33,191 bases of DNA from positions 1 through 33,191 of the forward strand of contig JAGLKL010000001.1 in the NCBI GenBank assembly GCA_023141075.1. The letters run 5' to 3'. Positions 1 to 7,332 of this stretch are shown in pieces. Made by a program: the position numbers and the translations under genes. The DNA is from Alphaproteobacteria bacterium. Its GTDB lineage: Bacteria > Pseudomonadota > Alphaproteobacteria > Micavibrionales > Micavibrionaceae. Position 1 is the first letter of the stretch, and each line of letters opens with the position of its first letter. The notes below the pieces were generated by a model. It saw nothing but the letters and a program-made list of their open reading frames with translations. It did not search any database and was not told the origin of the DNA.

Positions 1-915
1 GGGTATCTGGATGCCTTAAAAAACGGCGAGGTTGTGGCAAACGGTAAAATATCGTTTATTCGTGACAATCAAAATCTCTGTGTTGCTGACGGAAAACAAG
101 GGTTAGGGCAAGTTCTTATGCCTGAATTTTTGGATATTTTATCCAAAAAAGTATCTGAAATTGGTGTTGTCACCGGAACAATGCGCAACTGTGGTCATAT
201 TGGAAGATTAGGAGAATGGGCGGAAAATATTGCAAAAAGGGGTTTTGCCGGATTTGTTACAGTGAATGATAATGGTGCTTTACAATGTGTTGCACCACCT
301 GATGGAAAAGAAGCATGTACAAGTACAAATCCCATAGCTTTCGCCATCCCAACATCTGATGACGAACCGTTCATATTGGATATATCTACGAGCGCGGCTG
401 CAATTGGAAAAATAAGATTATCTCATATTTCCGGTGAGGACTGTGCCCCATATCTGATCCAAGATTCTAAAGGTAAAATGACAACAAATCCGGCAATTCT
501 CTTTGAAGAGCCAAAAGGTGCTCTTATGCCAATGGGTGGTGAGCAAGGGTATAAGGGCTTTGGAATTTCCATGTTTATTGATCTTTTGGTAGCGGGGCTG
601 TCTGGTGGTTTTACACCGCCCGCACCGGAAGGTACGCCACTCCTTAATAATGTTCTCGTTGTAATGTGGAATCCTGAATCATTTTCAGGGCTAGATCATA
701 TGCAAAAGCAAGCACAGAAATATGTACAACACGTAAGGAATGTATCTCCAAAAACACCGGATAAGCCTGTTCGAATAGCTGGAGAGAAATCCAGAAAAGA
801 AAAAAACATTCGAATGAAACAGGGCATTCCGCTTAGTGCCGGGTCATGTCAGCAATTAGCTTTTAAAGCTAAAGATTTAAATATTGCTGTTCCTCAAGAA
901 CTCATTTCAAAATAA
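1..915 (+). CDS. Malate/L-lactate dehydrogenase family oxidoreductase, 5' truncated
   Basis: The frame is open from base 1 with no stop, so the gene begins outside the window; the GTG at 34 is internal. About 304 residues are visible, against roughly 330-350 for the Ldh_2 (COG2055) family of NAD(P)-dependent 2-hydroxyacid dehydrogenases, a fold distinct from classical MDH/LDH. The family landmarks are the YLDALKNGEVV start segment, a CGHIGRLGEW stretch at the place of the usual His-containing active-site loop, a TNPIAFAIPT segment, a DISTSAAAIGKI segment and a GYKGFGISMFIDLL segment near the C-terminal third. The substrate could be malate, lactate, ureidoglycolate or 2,3-diketogulonate and cannot be fixed from sequence. 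It is convergent with the tas-like gene, 77 bp away, and is probably flanking metabolism unrelated to secretion. Confidence 0.88.
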   Translation, partial: GYLDALKNGEVVANGKISFIRDNQNLCVADGKQGLGQVLMPEFLDILSKKVSEIGVVTGTMRNCGHIGRLGEWAENIAKRGFAGFVTVNDNGALQCVAPPDGKEACTSTNPIAFAIPTSDDEPFILDISTSAAAIGKIRLSHISGEDCAPYLIQDSKGKMTTNPAILFEEPKGALMPMGGEQGYKGFGISMFIDLLVAGLSGGFTPPAPEGTPLLNNVLVVMWNPESFSGLDHMQKQAQKYVQHVRNVSPKTPDKPVRIAGEKSRKEKNIRMKQGIPLSAGSCQQLAFKAKDLNIAVPQELISK

Positions 916-976
916 CCTATTCTCCAAAATTTTCTACCTCTCATACCCATTAATTTGGGAGGATTACCCTACCAAT

Positions 977-998
977 GCTATGGGTTTAGACTCTAATA
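977..998 (+). repeat. 22-bp near-palindrome, copy A
   Basis: This is the most diverged copy (core GGGTTTAGACTC) of an element whose other copies lie at 13779-13800, 24524-24545 and 27833-27854. It overlaps the stop codon of the tas-like gene. The consensus has a GCT...AGC outer pair and a GGGTTTAGACCC core that is almost self-complementary. Confidence 0.5.
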
Positions 999-2033
999 AG
1001 CCATTGGAAACTTCTTGCGCAAAGCGGCGATGTCGTTAATACATGCCTGAGACAGCGTAATATCGATCGAAGCAATGTCAGATTTAAGCTGCTCCATCGA
1101 GGTGGCACCGATGATATTGACCGTAACAAAGGGCTGCATATTCACAAAGGCCAGTGCCATCTGACACACATCCAGCCCGTGTTTCTCCGCCACAGCTATA
1201 TAAGCACGCACAGCGTCATTGGCTTGCGGCGTATCGCGATGAAGAGGGCGCTTATCTATCGCCCAGCGTGTGCCCGGCGGGCGGACACCATCCAGATATT
1301 TGCCGCTAATCATCCCTCCCCCCAAAGGCGAGTAGGCTAGCAGGCTAATATCTTCACTTAAAGCAATCTCTGCCATATCAGGTTCAAACAAACGATAGAG
1401 TAGGGAATACTCATTTTGAATGGAAACCATACGCGGTAAACCATGTTTTTCGGATAGCTGCAAATATTTCATTGCGCCCCATGCCGATTCATTCGAAAGA
1501 CCTGCATGTCGGATTTTCCCGTCTTTGACTAGTTCATCAAGCGTTTCCAAAACTTCAAAAAAGTTTTCCTCTTGCTCTTTTGCTGAAAAGTTAGGGTTAT
1601 ACCCCCAATATTGCCCGAAATGATAAAATTCACGGTTTGGCCAGTGAAGCTGATACAAATCAATATAATCGGTCTGCAGGCGTTTTAGCGACCCTTCTAC
1701 TGCCTCAAGGATATTTTTACGGTCAATTTTGCTCTTGCCTTCGCGCACCCAAGGTATGCCTGACCCGACAACTTTTGAAGCCAGAATAATATCTTGCCGT
1801 TTTCCGGTTTTTGCAAACCATTCACCGATAATCGTTTCCGTCTTACCGTAGGTTTCAGGTGTAGGAGGTACCGCGTACATCTCTGCGGTGTCAAAAAAAT
1901 TGATTCCCTGCTCAACAGAGTAATCCATCTGGGAGTGAGCTTCTTCAAGGGTGTTTTGCCGCCCCCATGTCATAGTGCCCAAACAAATCAGACTAACGTC
2001 CAGATCGGTTCGACCAAGCTTTTTATATTTCAT
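993..2033 (-). CDS. tas: Tas-like NADP(H)-dependent aldo/keto reductase
   Basis: A 346-residue aldo/keto reductase, the same length as E. coli Tas as I recall it, with close matches such as LGTMTWG, LQTDYIDLYQLHWP, SIQNEYSLLYR and the C-terminal QMALAFVNMQPFV segment. The AKR catalytic tetrad is visible: Asp48 and Tyr53 (FFDTAEMY), Lys87 (LASKV) and His130 (YQLHWP). It is probably a cytosolic NADPH-dependent carbonyl reductase with an unknown physiological substrate. It lies 55 bp downstream of the last gene of the dot cluster on the same strand, so read-through is possible, but nothing links it to secretion. Copy A of the palindrome overlaps its stop codon. Confidence 0.93.
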   Translation of the reverse strand: MKYKKLGRTDLDVSLICLGTMTWGRQNTLEEAHSQMDYSVEQGINFFDTAEMYAVPPTPETYGKTETIIGEWFAKTGKRQDIILASKVVGSGIPWVREGKSKIDRKNILEAVEGSLKRLQTDYIDLYQLHWPNREFYHFGQYWGYNPNFSAKEQEENFFEVLETLDELVKDGKIRHAGLSNESAWGAMKYLQLSEKHGLPRMVSIQNEYSLLYRLFEPDMAEIALSEDISLLAYSPLGGGMISGKYLDGVRPPGTRWAIDKRPLHRDTPQANDAVRAYIAVAEKHGLDVCQMALAFVNMQPFVTVNIIGATSMEQLKSDIASIDITLSQACINDIAALRKKFPMAY

Positions 2034-2059
2034 ATCTATATTTCAACCGTGTTTTGACT

Positions 2060-2087
2060 ATTCTTAAGTGAAACTACTACACTATAA
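2060..2087 (+). repeat. ATTCTTAAGTG-type short repeat, copy 1
   Basis: The sequence ATTCTTAAGTGAAACTACTA followed by CACTATAA fills the 55-bp gap between the tas-like start and the preceding stop codon. Close relatives occur at 5993-6015 (opposite strand, just after dotN) and 24613-24635 (just after dotB). All three sit within about 30 bp of the 3' end of a minus-strand dot-cluster gene. Confidence 0.5.
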
Positions 2088-2088
2088 A

Positions 2089-2682
2089 TTAATGCGATTT
2101 CTTTTCAGGATCGATCTTAATTTTTCTATACGACTCAGGATCAAATTGAAGGTCTGCCAAACTGTCAGGCAGTGGTACCGGGTAGTTTTTAACCAACGGA
2201 AAGGCAACAAAATAAGGCATGGCATTGTTCAGGAAAGCAAGCTGCTCAGGACCTACAGTTACTTTATTAAACTTCAATTCTGTAACTCTTGGTAGATTAA
2301 CATTTGTATTCGGATCGGGAAAAAATTCAACCCTGCAAATGAACGGCTCCATCCGGTATCCTCCAAAAGCATCTGTATGTGTGTACCACAACTTCATCGC
2401 GCCATCACGCTTGATCTTCATCTCGCTGACATAAAGTGAGTAAGGATAGGTAATATGGAGTTCCAGCAGTGTATGGCATATTCCATATTCAGCAGAAGCT
2501 TTAAAGGGTTTAAACAAAAACCACGTAGAATACGAAAAGAATAAAAGAATAATCGCCAGAAGCGAGCGCTTAATAAATTTTTTGCGTTGATGCTTTTTCT
2601 TTTTCTTAAGTTTTTCGGCGAGGCTAATTTTAGGCTCGTCTTCAATAATCGTCTGTTGTGCAATTTCTTTTTTCTGATCCAT
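2089..2682 (-). CDS. Single-pass membrane protein of the dot cluster, unknown function
   Basis: This 197-residue protein is not one I recognise. It has an acidic N-terminus, a Lys/Arg-rich stretch (residues 25-38), one hydrophobic segment (about 39-57, SLLAIILLFFSYSTWFLF) and a C-terminal domain of about 140 residues predicted to lie in the periplasm by the positive-inside rule. It follows dotO by 20 bp on the same strand and is therefore almost certainly co-transcribed. In IncI plasmids traV follows traU (the dotO homologue), and in Legionella icmF follows icmB. The length is near TraV and far from IcmF, but I see no motif proving homology. Inner-membrane accessory subunit is the likeliest role, inferred from position and topology. 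Confidence 0.75.
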   Translation of the reverse strand: MDQKKEIAQQTIIEDEPKISLAEKLKKKKKHQRKKFIKRSLLAIILLFFSYSTWFLFKPFKASAEYGICHTLLELHITYPYSLYVSEMKIKRDGAMKLWYTHTDAFGGYRMEPFICRVEFFPDPNTNVNLPRVTELKFNKVTVGPEQLAFLNNAMPYFVAFPLVKNYPVPLPDSLADLQFDPESYRKIKIDPEKKSH

Positions 2683-2702
2683 TGTCTTAATAAGCCGGTT
2701 AA

Positions 2703-5700
2703 CTATGAGACACGTAATTTTATTCGCTTGGCGTCTTCATGTTCCTGAGACGCTTTACTTTCGATGACAAGTTCGTCAACAATTTTTGCAATCACACCAC
2801 TAATCATTGATTGCCGGGAATCTCCGTCTTCACTATTTGCCAAGACGCGGCGACGAATTTCGTTACGCGCACTACCGCCGGGATATTTCATTGCCAGCAT
2901 CTGCCGGGCCCGGGCTGCGCCCAATATCGAATAAAGACGGTTACGGATAGAGACGTCTTCAGCTGAAGTAGAGAACGCCCACAGCTCAATAGGACCGAGT
3001 GTGTTATAAATATGCTGCTCGTAACGTCCCGATGTCGAACCGATCACGACCAGTGCCGGTGCTCCGATTGATTTCGGACCGGTCAACTTATAACGCATAA
3101 CATGACGCGCAGTATTGGACAGACCAAAGCGCTCGACCACATCTTGTACGGCTTTATCGGAAATCGCCGTACCCAAAATCCAAACACCGGTTGCCAGATC
3201 AACCATGTCTTTATCAAAGTCGTCAATAAGCTGGGAGGTTAAAACGATTTGCACACCGCGTTTCCGTCCTTCACGCACGTCCCGGATAACCTGTGCACGC
3301 ACGGCCTTAGATTTACTGGTACGGTGAAACTCATCAAAGTTCATACGTTTTGGAGTCTCTGTAATATCCTGCAATCGCAATTCATGGTATTCGCGGAACT
3401 TCTCGGGGACATTTTGCAATGTATCGACACTCATCCACCACGAACGCACAAGAGCATGGCGTGCCAGCATGTACATAATAGACGTTTGCCGGTCAGCCGC
3501 TTCGTCCCCTTGTGGTGCCACGTCCATTAAATCCAGAGAACAGAGCCGTGTATCGGCAATATCAAACTGTGTTACCGAAGACAAAATAGGGTATTCACGA
3601 ATAGCTGAGGTAATCATCCTCTCAAATGCACCGACTACACTTTCCGCGCTTACACCCACCGAAGTTTCTTCGAGAAGCGTACGGATTTGTGGTCTCCTGG
3701 CAGCCGTAATCGAGTCGTTCAAAGTCGGTACAGCATGGCGCTGCGCCAGATTGGCTAAGTGCGGCTGGTCAAGTTCAAACATTTTATCAACAATATCCCA
3801 CCAGAATGGATCAAACGGCAAGTGGATATTAAATTTTTGGATGGCAGCATCAATCTCCGTTTCAAGACGAGGCAGGTAAGGACGCGCTTCGGCATTTGAC
3901 GACGCGTCATCACGCCAGCGATACATCTCATCAACTACGAGACCACAAAGCTGTTGCATACCGTCATAGGGCTTATCATAGCCTGGTGGTGTGGTAAGTA
4001 AGGTCATAAGCTCGACCAGAAAGCTACGCTCGTCAAGAAGCGGGTAGCGGCATCCAAGCTGTGTATCAAATGGGTTAATCGCATATTGGTGTGCCATTTG
4101 CAGGCGATAATAATTAGCAAGATATTGTTTGCTCAGGGGCAAGGCCTCCTTAATGAGGGAAATCAATCCGGAGGAAGAAGGGCCAATGTCAATCACCGCA
4201 ACATAAGGCAGGTTGCTCAAACCTGGTGTGATACAGGTTCCGAAATTAAGCGTGTTCAAAAGCACGGACTTACCACCGCCAGGTTGCGCAAAAATCAGGT
4301 CGAACCACGTCGTTGTCAAAGTTGTTCCTGTTTGATACGGCCATATTTTTCCGTCAGGTGTCCTGAAAATCATTGCCCCCGTTTCAAACGGACTGGACGG
4401 ACGCTGCCACGGCAACAGACGCATAATATCGATCATCGGTGCTATACCTGATGGTGCAGTGCCTCCGCAATGAATCCCCATTGCCGAAGACATGACACAA
4501 TCCAGAGGATCTCCAGAGTGTTCACTCACTTGGCAATAACCCCAACTCTCAAAAGACTGTAAAAGAACGGAAAGCTGATCCAGAATTTTTTCTTTTTCGT
4601 CAATTTTGCACCAGGTAGCAAAAGAAATACGGACTTTCACCACAGGTTCACTACGACCAAGCGCGACCAAGTTTTCCAGTGAATACTTAATAGGCTTGTT
4701 ACCGGCATTTGTCGGCCCCAGAATCGTTGCACCAAATGTCCTAAACGCAATAGCTGAAGCGCCCCCTCCTTCAATCAGAAAAGAAATACGGAATGGAATA
4801 TCGGCCTCAACAAGACGATTCAAAAATACCGGGAACGGAGTAGGATCCATAGGGCCAAGAGTCATATCCGCACCCGCCCATAGCAGATTGCCAATACGCA
4901 CGACGGATTTACCCAGAACTTTGGCATCAGCAGCGGTAATCTGATTAGGCAGGCTCGGCCATAAAATATCAGACATATCAACCGCACTTTGTGGTGCGCG
5001 CGGCGGAATAGGATCACCCGGCAGACAGGCACGCCATTTTTTGTTGGCCCGGTCGGGGAAGAGGTTACAGCGAATAGAATTCAAGGCCTCATGTACTTCA
5101 AGAAGCTGACATTCAATGTTCAACTCATCAAAAGCAGTCATCATCGCGCCAATAAAACTTTTATGCCGGGTTTTGAGCGGTTCCAGAACACCGTACGGAT
5201 ATTGTGACCCGGCTGCCGGAACCCAGTTTTTACCCTCTTCTTTCGCATTCTTACCTGCACGCTTAACTTCGCTTTTGGTCAGAGCCGACGGACGGGTCCA
5301 TAAAACAAAATATTGCTCTTCATGTGTGAGAAATTTTTCGAGGTGTGAAATTTTTTCTTCAAACAAATCATTCAGATCTATGCCGATCATCTCGGCGCTC
5401 TGACGGCTGGGTTTAAGCTGATCCTCCAGTACTTGTCTAATGCGCGAAGGGTCGCGCACAAAATATACTTGCATCGCGTGGCCAAGGCGATCAAAACGCG
5501 CCCCGATTTTAATGTTGGAGGTCTCAACAATATTTTTGTATTCTTCGTCACCAATAATCTGTTTACTGCCATAAACGCGCACATAAGACACTAAAGAGCC
5601 TTCTGTCGCAACAAGCGTTGTTTCATTTTGCGCAGTTTCCAAACGGATGAAAGAGGAGACGGTAAAGCGCATCGCTTTTTGAAATGGGGCTGTTAATTTA

Positions 5701-5714
5701 TCGATGAGTTTCAT
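2703..5714 (-). CDS. dotO: DotO/IcmB, VirB4-like secretion ATPase
   Basis: The protein has 1003 residues, matching Legionella IcmB (about 1009) and IncI TraU. The Walker A motif AQPGGGKSVLLN lies near residue 480 and the Walker B-like MNFDEFHRT near 793, followed by GVQIVLTSQLIDDFD, the RecA-fold segment after Walker B. The roughly 450-residue N-terminal half is the IcmB-specific region that associates with the inner-membrane complex in Legionella. It should act as a hexameric ATPase at the cytoplasmic face, powering assembly or substrate transfer together with DotB. The ATG at 5714 has little Shine-Dalgarno sequence ahead of it. It is separated from dotN by about 300 bp, the largest gap inside this half of the cluster apart from the dotF-dotE gap. 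Confidence 0.97.
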   Translation of the reverse strand: MKLIDKLTAPFQKAMRFTVSSFIRLETAQNETTLVATEGSLVSYVRVYGSKQIIGDEEYKNIVETSNIKIGARFDRLGHAMQVYFVRDPSRIRQVLEDQLKPSRQSAEMIGIDLNDLFEEKISHLEKFLTHEEQYFVLWTRPSALTKSEVKRAGKNAKEEGKNWVPAAGSQYPYGVLEPLKTRHKSFIGAMMTAFDELNIECQLLEVHEALNSIRCNLFPDRANKKWRACLPGDPIPPRAPQSAVDMSDILWPSLPNQITAADAKVLGKSVVRIGNLLWAGADMTLGPMDPTPFPVFLNRLVEADIPFRISFLIEGGGASAIAFRTFGATILGPTNAGNKPIKYSLENLVALGRSEPVVKVRISFATWCKIDEKEKILDQLSVLLQSFESWGYCQVSEHSGDPLDCVMSSAMGIHCGGTAPSGIAPMIDIMRLLPWQRPSSPFETGAMIFRTPDGKIWPYQTGTTLTTTWFDLIFAQPGGGKSVLLNTLNFGTCITPGLSNLPYVAVIDIGPSSSGLISLIKEALPLSKQYLANYYRLQMAHQYAINPFDTQLGCRYPLLDERSFLVELMTLLTTPPGYDKPYDGMQQLCGLVVDEMYRWRDDASSNAEARPYLPRLETEIDAAIQKFNIHLPFDPFWWDIVDKMFELDQPHLANLAQRHAVPTLNDSITAARRPQIRTLLEETSVGVSAESVVGAFERMITSAIREYPILSSVTQFDIADTRLCSLDLMDVAPQGDEAADRQTSIMYMLARHALVRSWWMSVDTLQNVPEKFREYHELRLQDITETPKRMNFDEFHRTSKSKAVRAQVIRDVREGRKRGVQIVLTSQLIDDFDKDMVDLATGVWILGTAISDKAVQDVVERFGLSNTARHVMRYKLTGPKSIGAPALVVIGSTSGRYEQHIYNTLGPIELWAFSTSAEDVSIRNRLYSILGAARARQMLAMKYPGGSARNEIRRRVLANSEDGDSRQSMISGVIAKIVDELVIESKASQEHEDAKRIKLRVS

Positions 5715-6017
5715 ATTACGATACGGTTATCTCGCTCACTAAAAAATTTCGACAAAAGAGTCTAACGTATAATCAAATAAATTCATACAGCAGAATTAGA
5801 GCAATCTACTATAGAAACCAGTTACAGGCTTATTTCAATCGGGGTAAAGACATTATCATTTTACACCTAAATTACACCAGAAAAACGCTCACGCCAATAT
5901 TGCAAGAATACCATTACAAAGAATACACAAAAAATTCCAGCACAAAAAGCACCGAAAGCATCAAAAAGACCAATTCTAAGAGATTTGGAAGGTTATAGTA
6001 GTTTCATTTAAGAATAA
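5715..6017. other. 303-bp dotN-dotO intergenic region
   Basis: An AT-rich spacer inside an otherwise tight operon. It holds a promoter-like repeat directly after the dotN stop and a start-less frame of about 41 codons coding for a hydrophobic helix; both are listed separately. The remaining 150 bp before dotO hold only a 15-codon ATG frame and no clear terminator or strong ribosome-binding site. Confidence 0.6.
5867..5992 (-). pseudogene. Start-less 41-codon frame encoding a TM-like helix
   Basis: Between an upstream TAA and a TAG at 5867 lies a frame reading about SLRIGLFDAFGAFCAGIFCV, then a second hydrophobic stretch and a basic end (QYWRERFSGVI). The pattern of one membrane helix followed by Trp and Arg residues looks protein-like. 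There is no ATG, GTG or TTG ahead of the helix, because the first ATG is inside it. It may be a remnant of a small inner-membrane gene (IncI plasmids have a small gene, traS, between the dotP and dotN homologues, not at this point), a rare-start microprotein, or chance. Confidence 0.2.
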
Positions 6018-6021
6018 TCAA
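5992..6021 (-). promoter_or_regulatory. Promoter-like ATTCTTAA repeat (copy 2) downstream of dotN
   Basis: On the minus strand this reads TTGATT, an 18-bp spacer containing the repeat ATTCTTAAATGAAACTAC, then TATAAC: a sigma-70-like arrangement overlapping the dotN stop codon and facing dotO. The same repeat is found at 2060-2087 and 24613-24635. In the latter it is also followed by TATAAT, though facing the other way. Promoter function is inferred from spacing only. Confidence 0.3.
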
Positions 6022-6752
6022 GCCGTTTCTAAAACCTGATGATATATATCGAACCATTTTTGTGGTGTTTTACCGCCAAAAGGCCCATCTTTTGAACGCC
6101 AGTAAGCCAGAATCTGAGGAAACTGGTTAAACTCCAGATCCGCTTCTTTAATGATACGTCGGTCAAGCGGGAATAAACGCACGCCGGCTATTTTTTTGTC
6201 ACGGTTGTGATAATGGCGGTTTGTAAGATAATCCTGCAACACCATAGCCAGAATATACGGATCATCAGTACCGATACGTGTCCTAACTTCTTCACGGCGC
6301 TGCATGAGCGTATCAAGGGACTTACGTGCGGCATCGGCCATAGAACCCTGAGAAATACGTGCTACATATATCGCACGTGCAATATGGTGTAAATCAGCCT
6401 GTGATACTTCCGGGAGCCATAGTAAAACGCCGGATCGCATAACACTGACCTTATCAAGGTTGAAGCATTGGTGACAAAAAATGCAGGTTGTTTTCAGGTT
6501 ACCTTCTGACAGATCATTATGATCACCGTCTACGAAGAGAACTTCCTGATATTTTTTGGACTTAAAACCGCAGCACTGACATGTGTCATTGTCACGGGAG
6601 AAGATCTTTTGTTTCAATTCTTTGGTTAATATTTTACCTTCGGCAGAAACAGAAGAGGCGGAGCCAGATTTGCTGGCTCCGCTTTTTATTTGTCCGACTC
6701 CTAGGCGCTGCCTTGGGAGTCCTAGTGATATGGATAATAGTTCCACAGTCAC
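6018..6752 (-). CDS. dotN: DotN/IcmJ zinc-binding type IVB component
   Basis: DotN (IcmJ, IncI TraT) is recognised by the QKIFSRDNDTCQCCGF block (Cys58, Cys60, Cys61), VDGDHNDLSEGNL, and CIFCHQCF (Cys90, Cys93, Cys96). This is an HNH-like treble-clef zinc site that in Legionella binds the DotL coupling protein and is not thought to be a nuclease. The position between dotP and dotO matches icmD-icmJ-icmB exactly. At 244 residues it is longer than Legionella DotN (about 208). The first 40 residues are a Ser/Gly-rich extension encoded over two DNA inverted repeats. The start is uncertain: GTG at 6752, or GTG at 6746, which has a better-spaced AAAAAGG. With dotL absent from this window, its partner must be encoded elsewhere. 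Confidence 0.93.
   Translation of the reverse strand: MTVELLSISLGLPRQRLGVGQIKSGASKSGSASSVSAEGKILTKELKQKIFSRDNDTCQCCGFKSKKYQEVLFVDGDHNDLSEGNLKTTCIFCHQCFNLDKVSVMRSGVLLWLPEVSQADLHHIARAIYVARISQGSMADAARKSLDTLMQRREEVRTRIGTDDPYILAMVLQDYLTNRHYHNRDKKIAGVRLFPLDRRIIKEADLEFNQFPQILAYWRSKDGPFGGKTPQKWFDIYHQVLETA
6658..6687 (+). terminator. Perfect 10-bp hairpin plus T5 inside the dotN 5' end
   Basis: GCGGAGCCAG, a 5-nt loop and CTGGCTCCGC form a perfect stem, followed by TTTTT on the plus strand, which is a textbook intrinsic terminator shape in that direction. No plus-strand gene ends here. Read on the minus strand, the hairpin sits in the first codons of dotN and is followed by a pyrimidine-rich stretch without a T run. 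It may damp antisense transcription or set the dotP/dotN ratio. A second inverted repeat (GACTCC at 6696-6701 with GGAGTC at 6716-6721) lies just upstream of it in the dotN direction. Confidence 0.5.
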
Positions 6753-6770
6753 CTTTTTCTGCGTTAGGTA

Positions 6771-7160
6771 TTAGATAGTACCGAAAGTTACAGAGCGAAG
6801 ATTCGCTGAAGAAGCACCTGAACCTGTGTCTGCAGTGTTCAGTGTTTCTGTCATAGCTTCGAGTAAGATCGGAAGACCGAACAACATACCACCTGCCATC
6901 AGGCGAATAGCGCCGTCTTTCAAAGGTGTTTGTGATGGGTTTTCAACGTGATCTTTAATTTTCATCACACCAAGAACAGCAAGAAGCAAACCAGCAAGGT
7001 ACGCAATAGCCGCGATCAAGCCAGGTAGAGATGCGATGGATGTGTTGATACTATTAGCAATGGAACCAAAGTTGTTAGCAGCATGTGCATTACCTGCCAG
7101 CATTCCAACGGTCATTGCCGCACCCATAGTGTAGTATGTAGTTTTTGATTTTTTGAACAT
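6771..7160 (-). CDS. dotP: DotP/IcmD small inner-membrane protein
   Basis: A 129-residue protein, near Legionella IcmD (about 132) and IncI TraR, in the expected place between dotE and dotN. It has a signal-like N-terminus ending GNAHA at residues 23-27, then a helical hairpin: hydrophobic segments at about 45-66 and 84-104 joined by the basic/acidic loop KIKDHVENPSQTPLKDGAIR. An excellent AGGAGG lies 7 nt before the ATG, the strongest ribosome-binding site in the cluster, suggesting a high copy number. The same hairpin recurs three times in DotE next door. The gene is preceded by a 172-bp AT-rich gap containing an imperfect CATTTTTTTTC / GAAAAAAATG inverted repeat (7235-7264). Confidence 0.87.
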   Translation of the reverse strand: MFKKSKTTYYTMGAAMTVGMLAGNAHAANNFGSIANSINTSIASLPGLIAAIAYLAGLLLAVLGVMKIKDHVENPSQTPLKDGAIRLMAGGMLFGLPILLEAMTETLNTADTGSGASSANLRSVTFGTI

Positions 7161-7332
7161 TAACGTTCCTCCTCATTATCAATTTAGTAATTTACCTACT
7201 ATATCAAGCCTAGCACCTTTGCCATAAAGTTGCCACATTTTTTTTCACAAAAAATGAAAAAAATGTAACTACCTAAAAAAACACGAAAATAATCAGGGAA
7301 ATAGCAAGAAAAGCACTTATGTTTTTCTTTTT

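Noticed and set aside
6018..6752. DotN as an active HNH nuclease or restriction enzyme
   Set aside because: The Cys pattern resembles an HNH/treble clef, but the order with dotP and dotO and the conserved blocks identify it as DotN/IcmJ, whose role is structural.
7235..7264. AT-only inverted repeat before dotP as a terminator
   Set aside because: The stem is a T run against an A run and would form by composition alone; no GC clamp.
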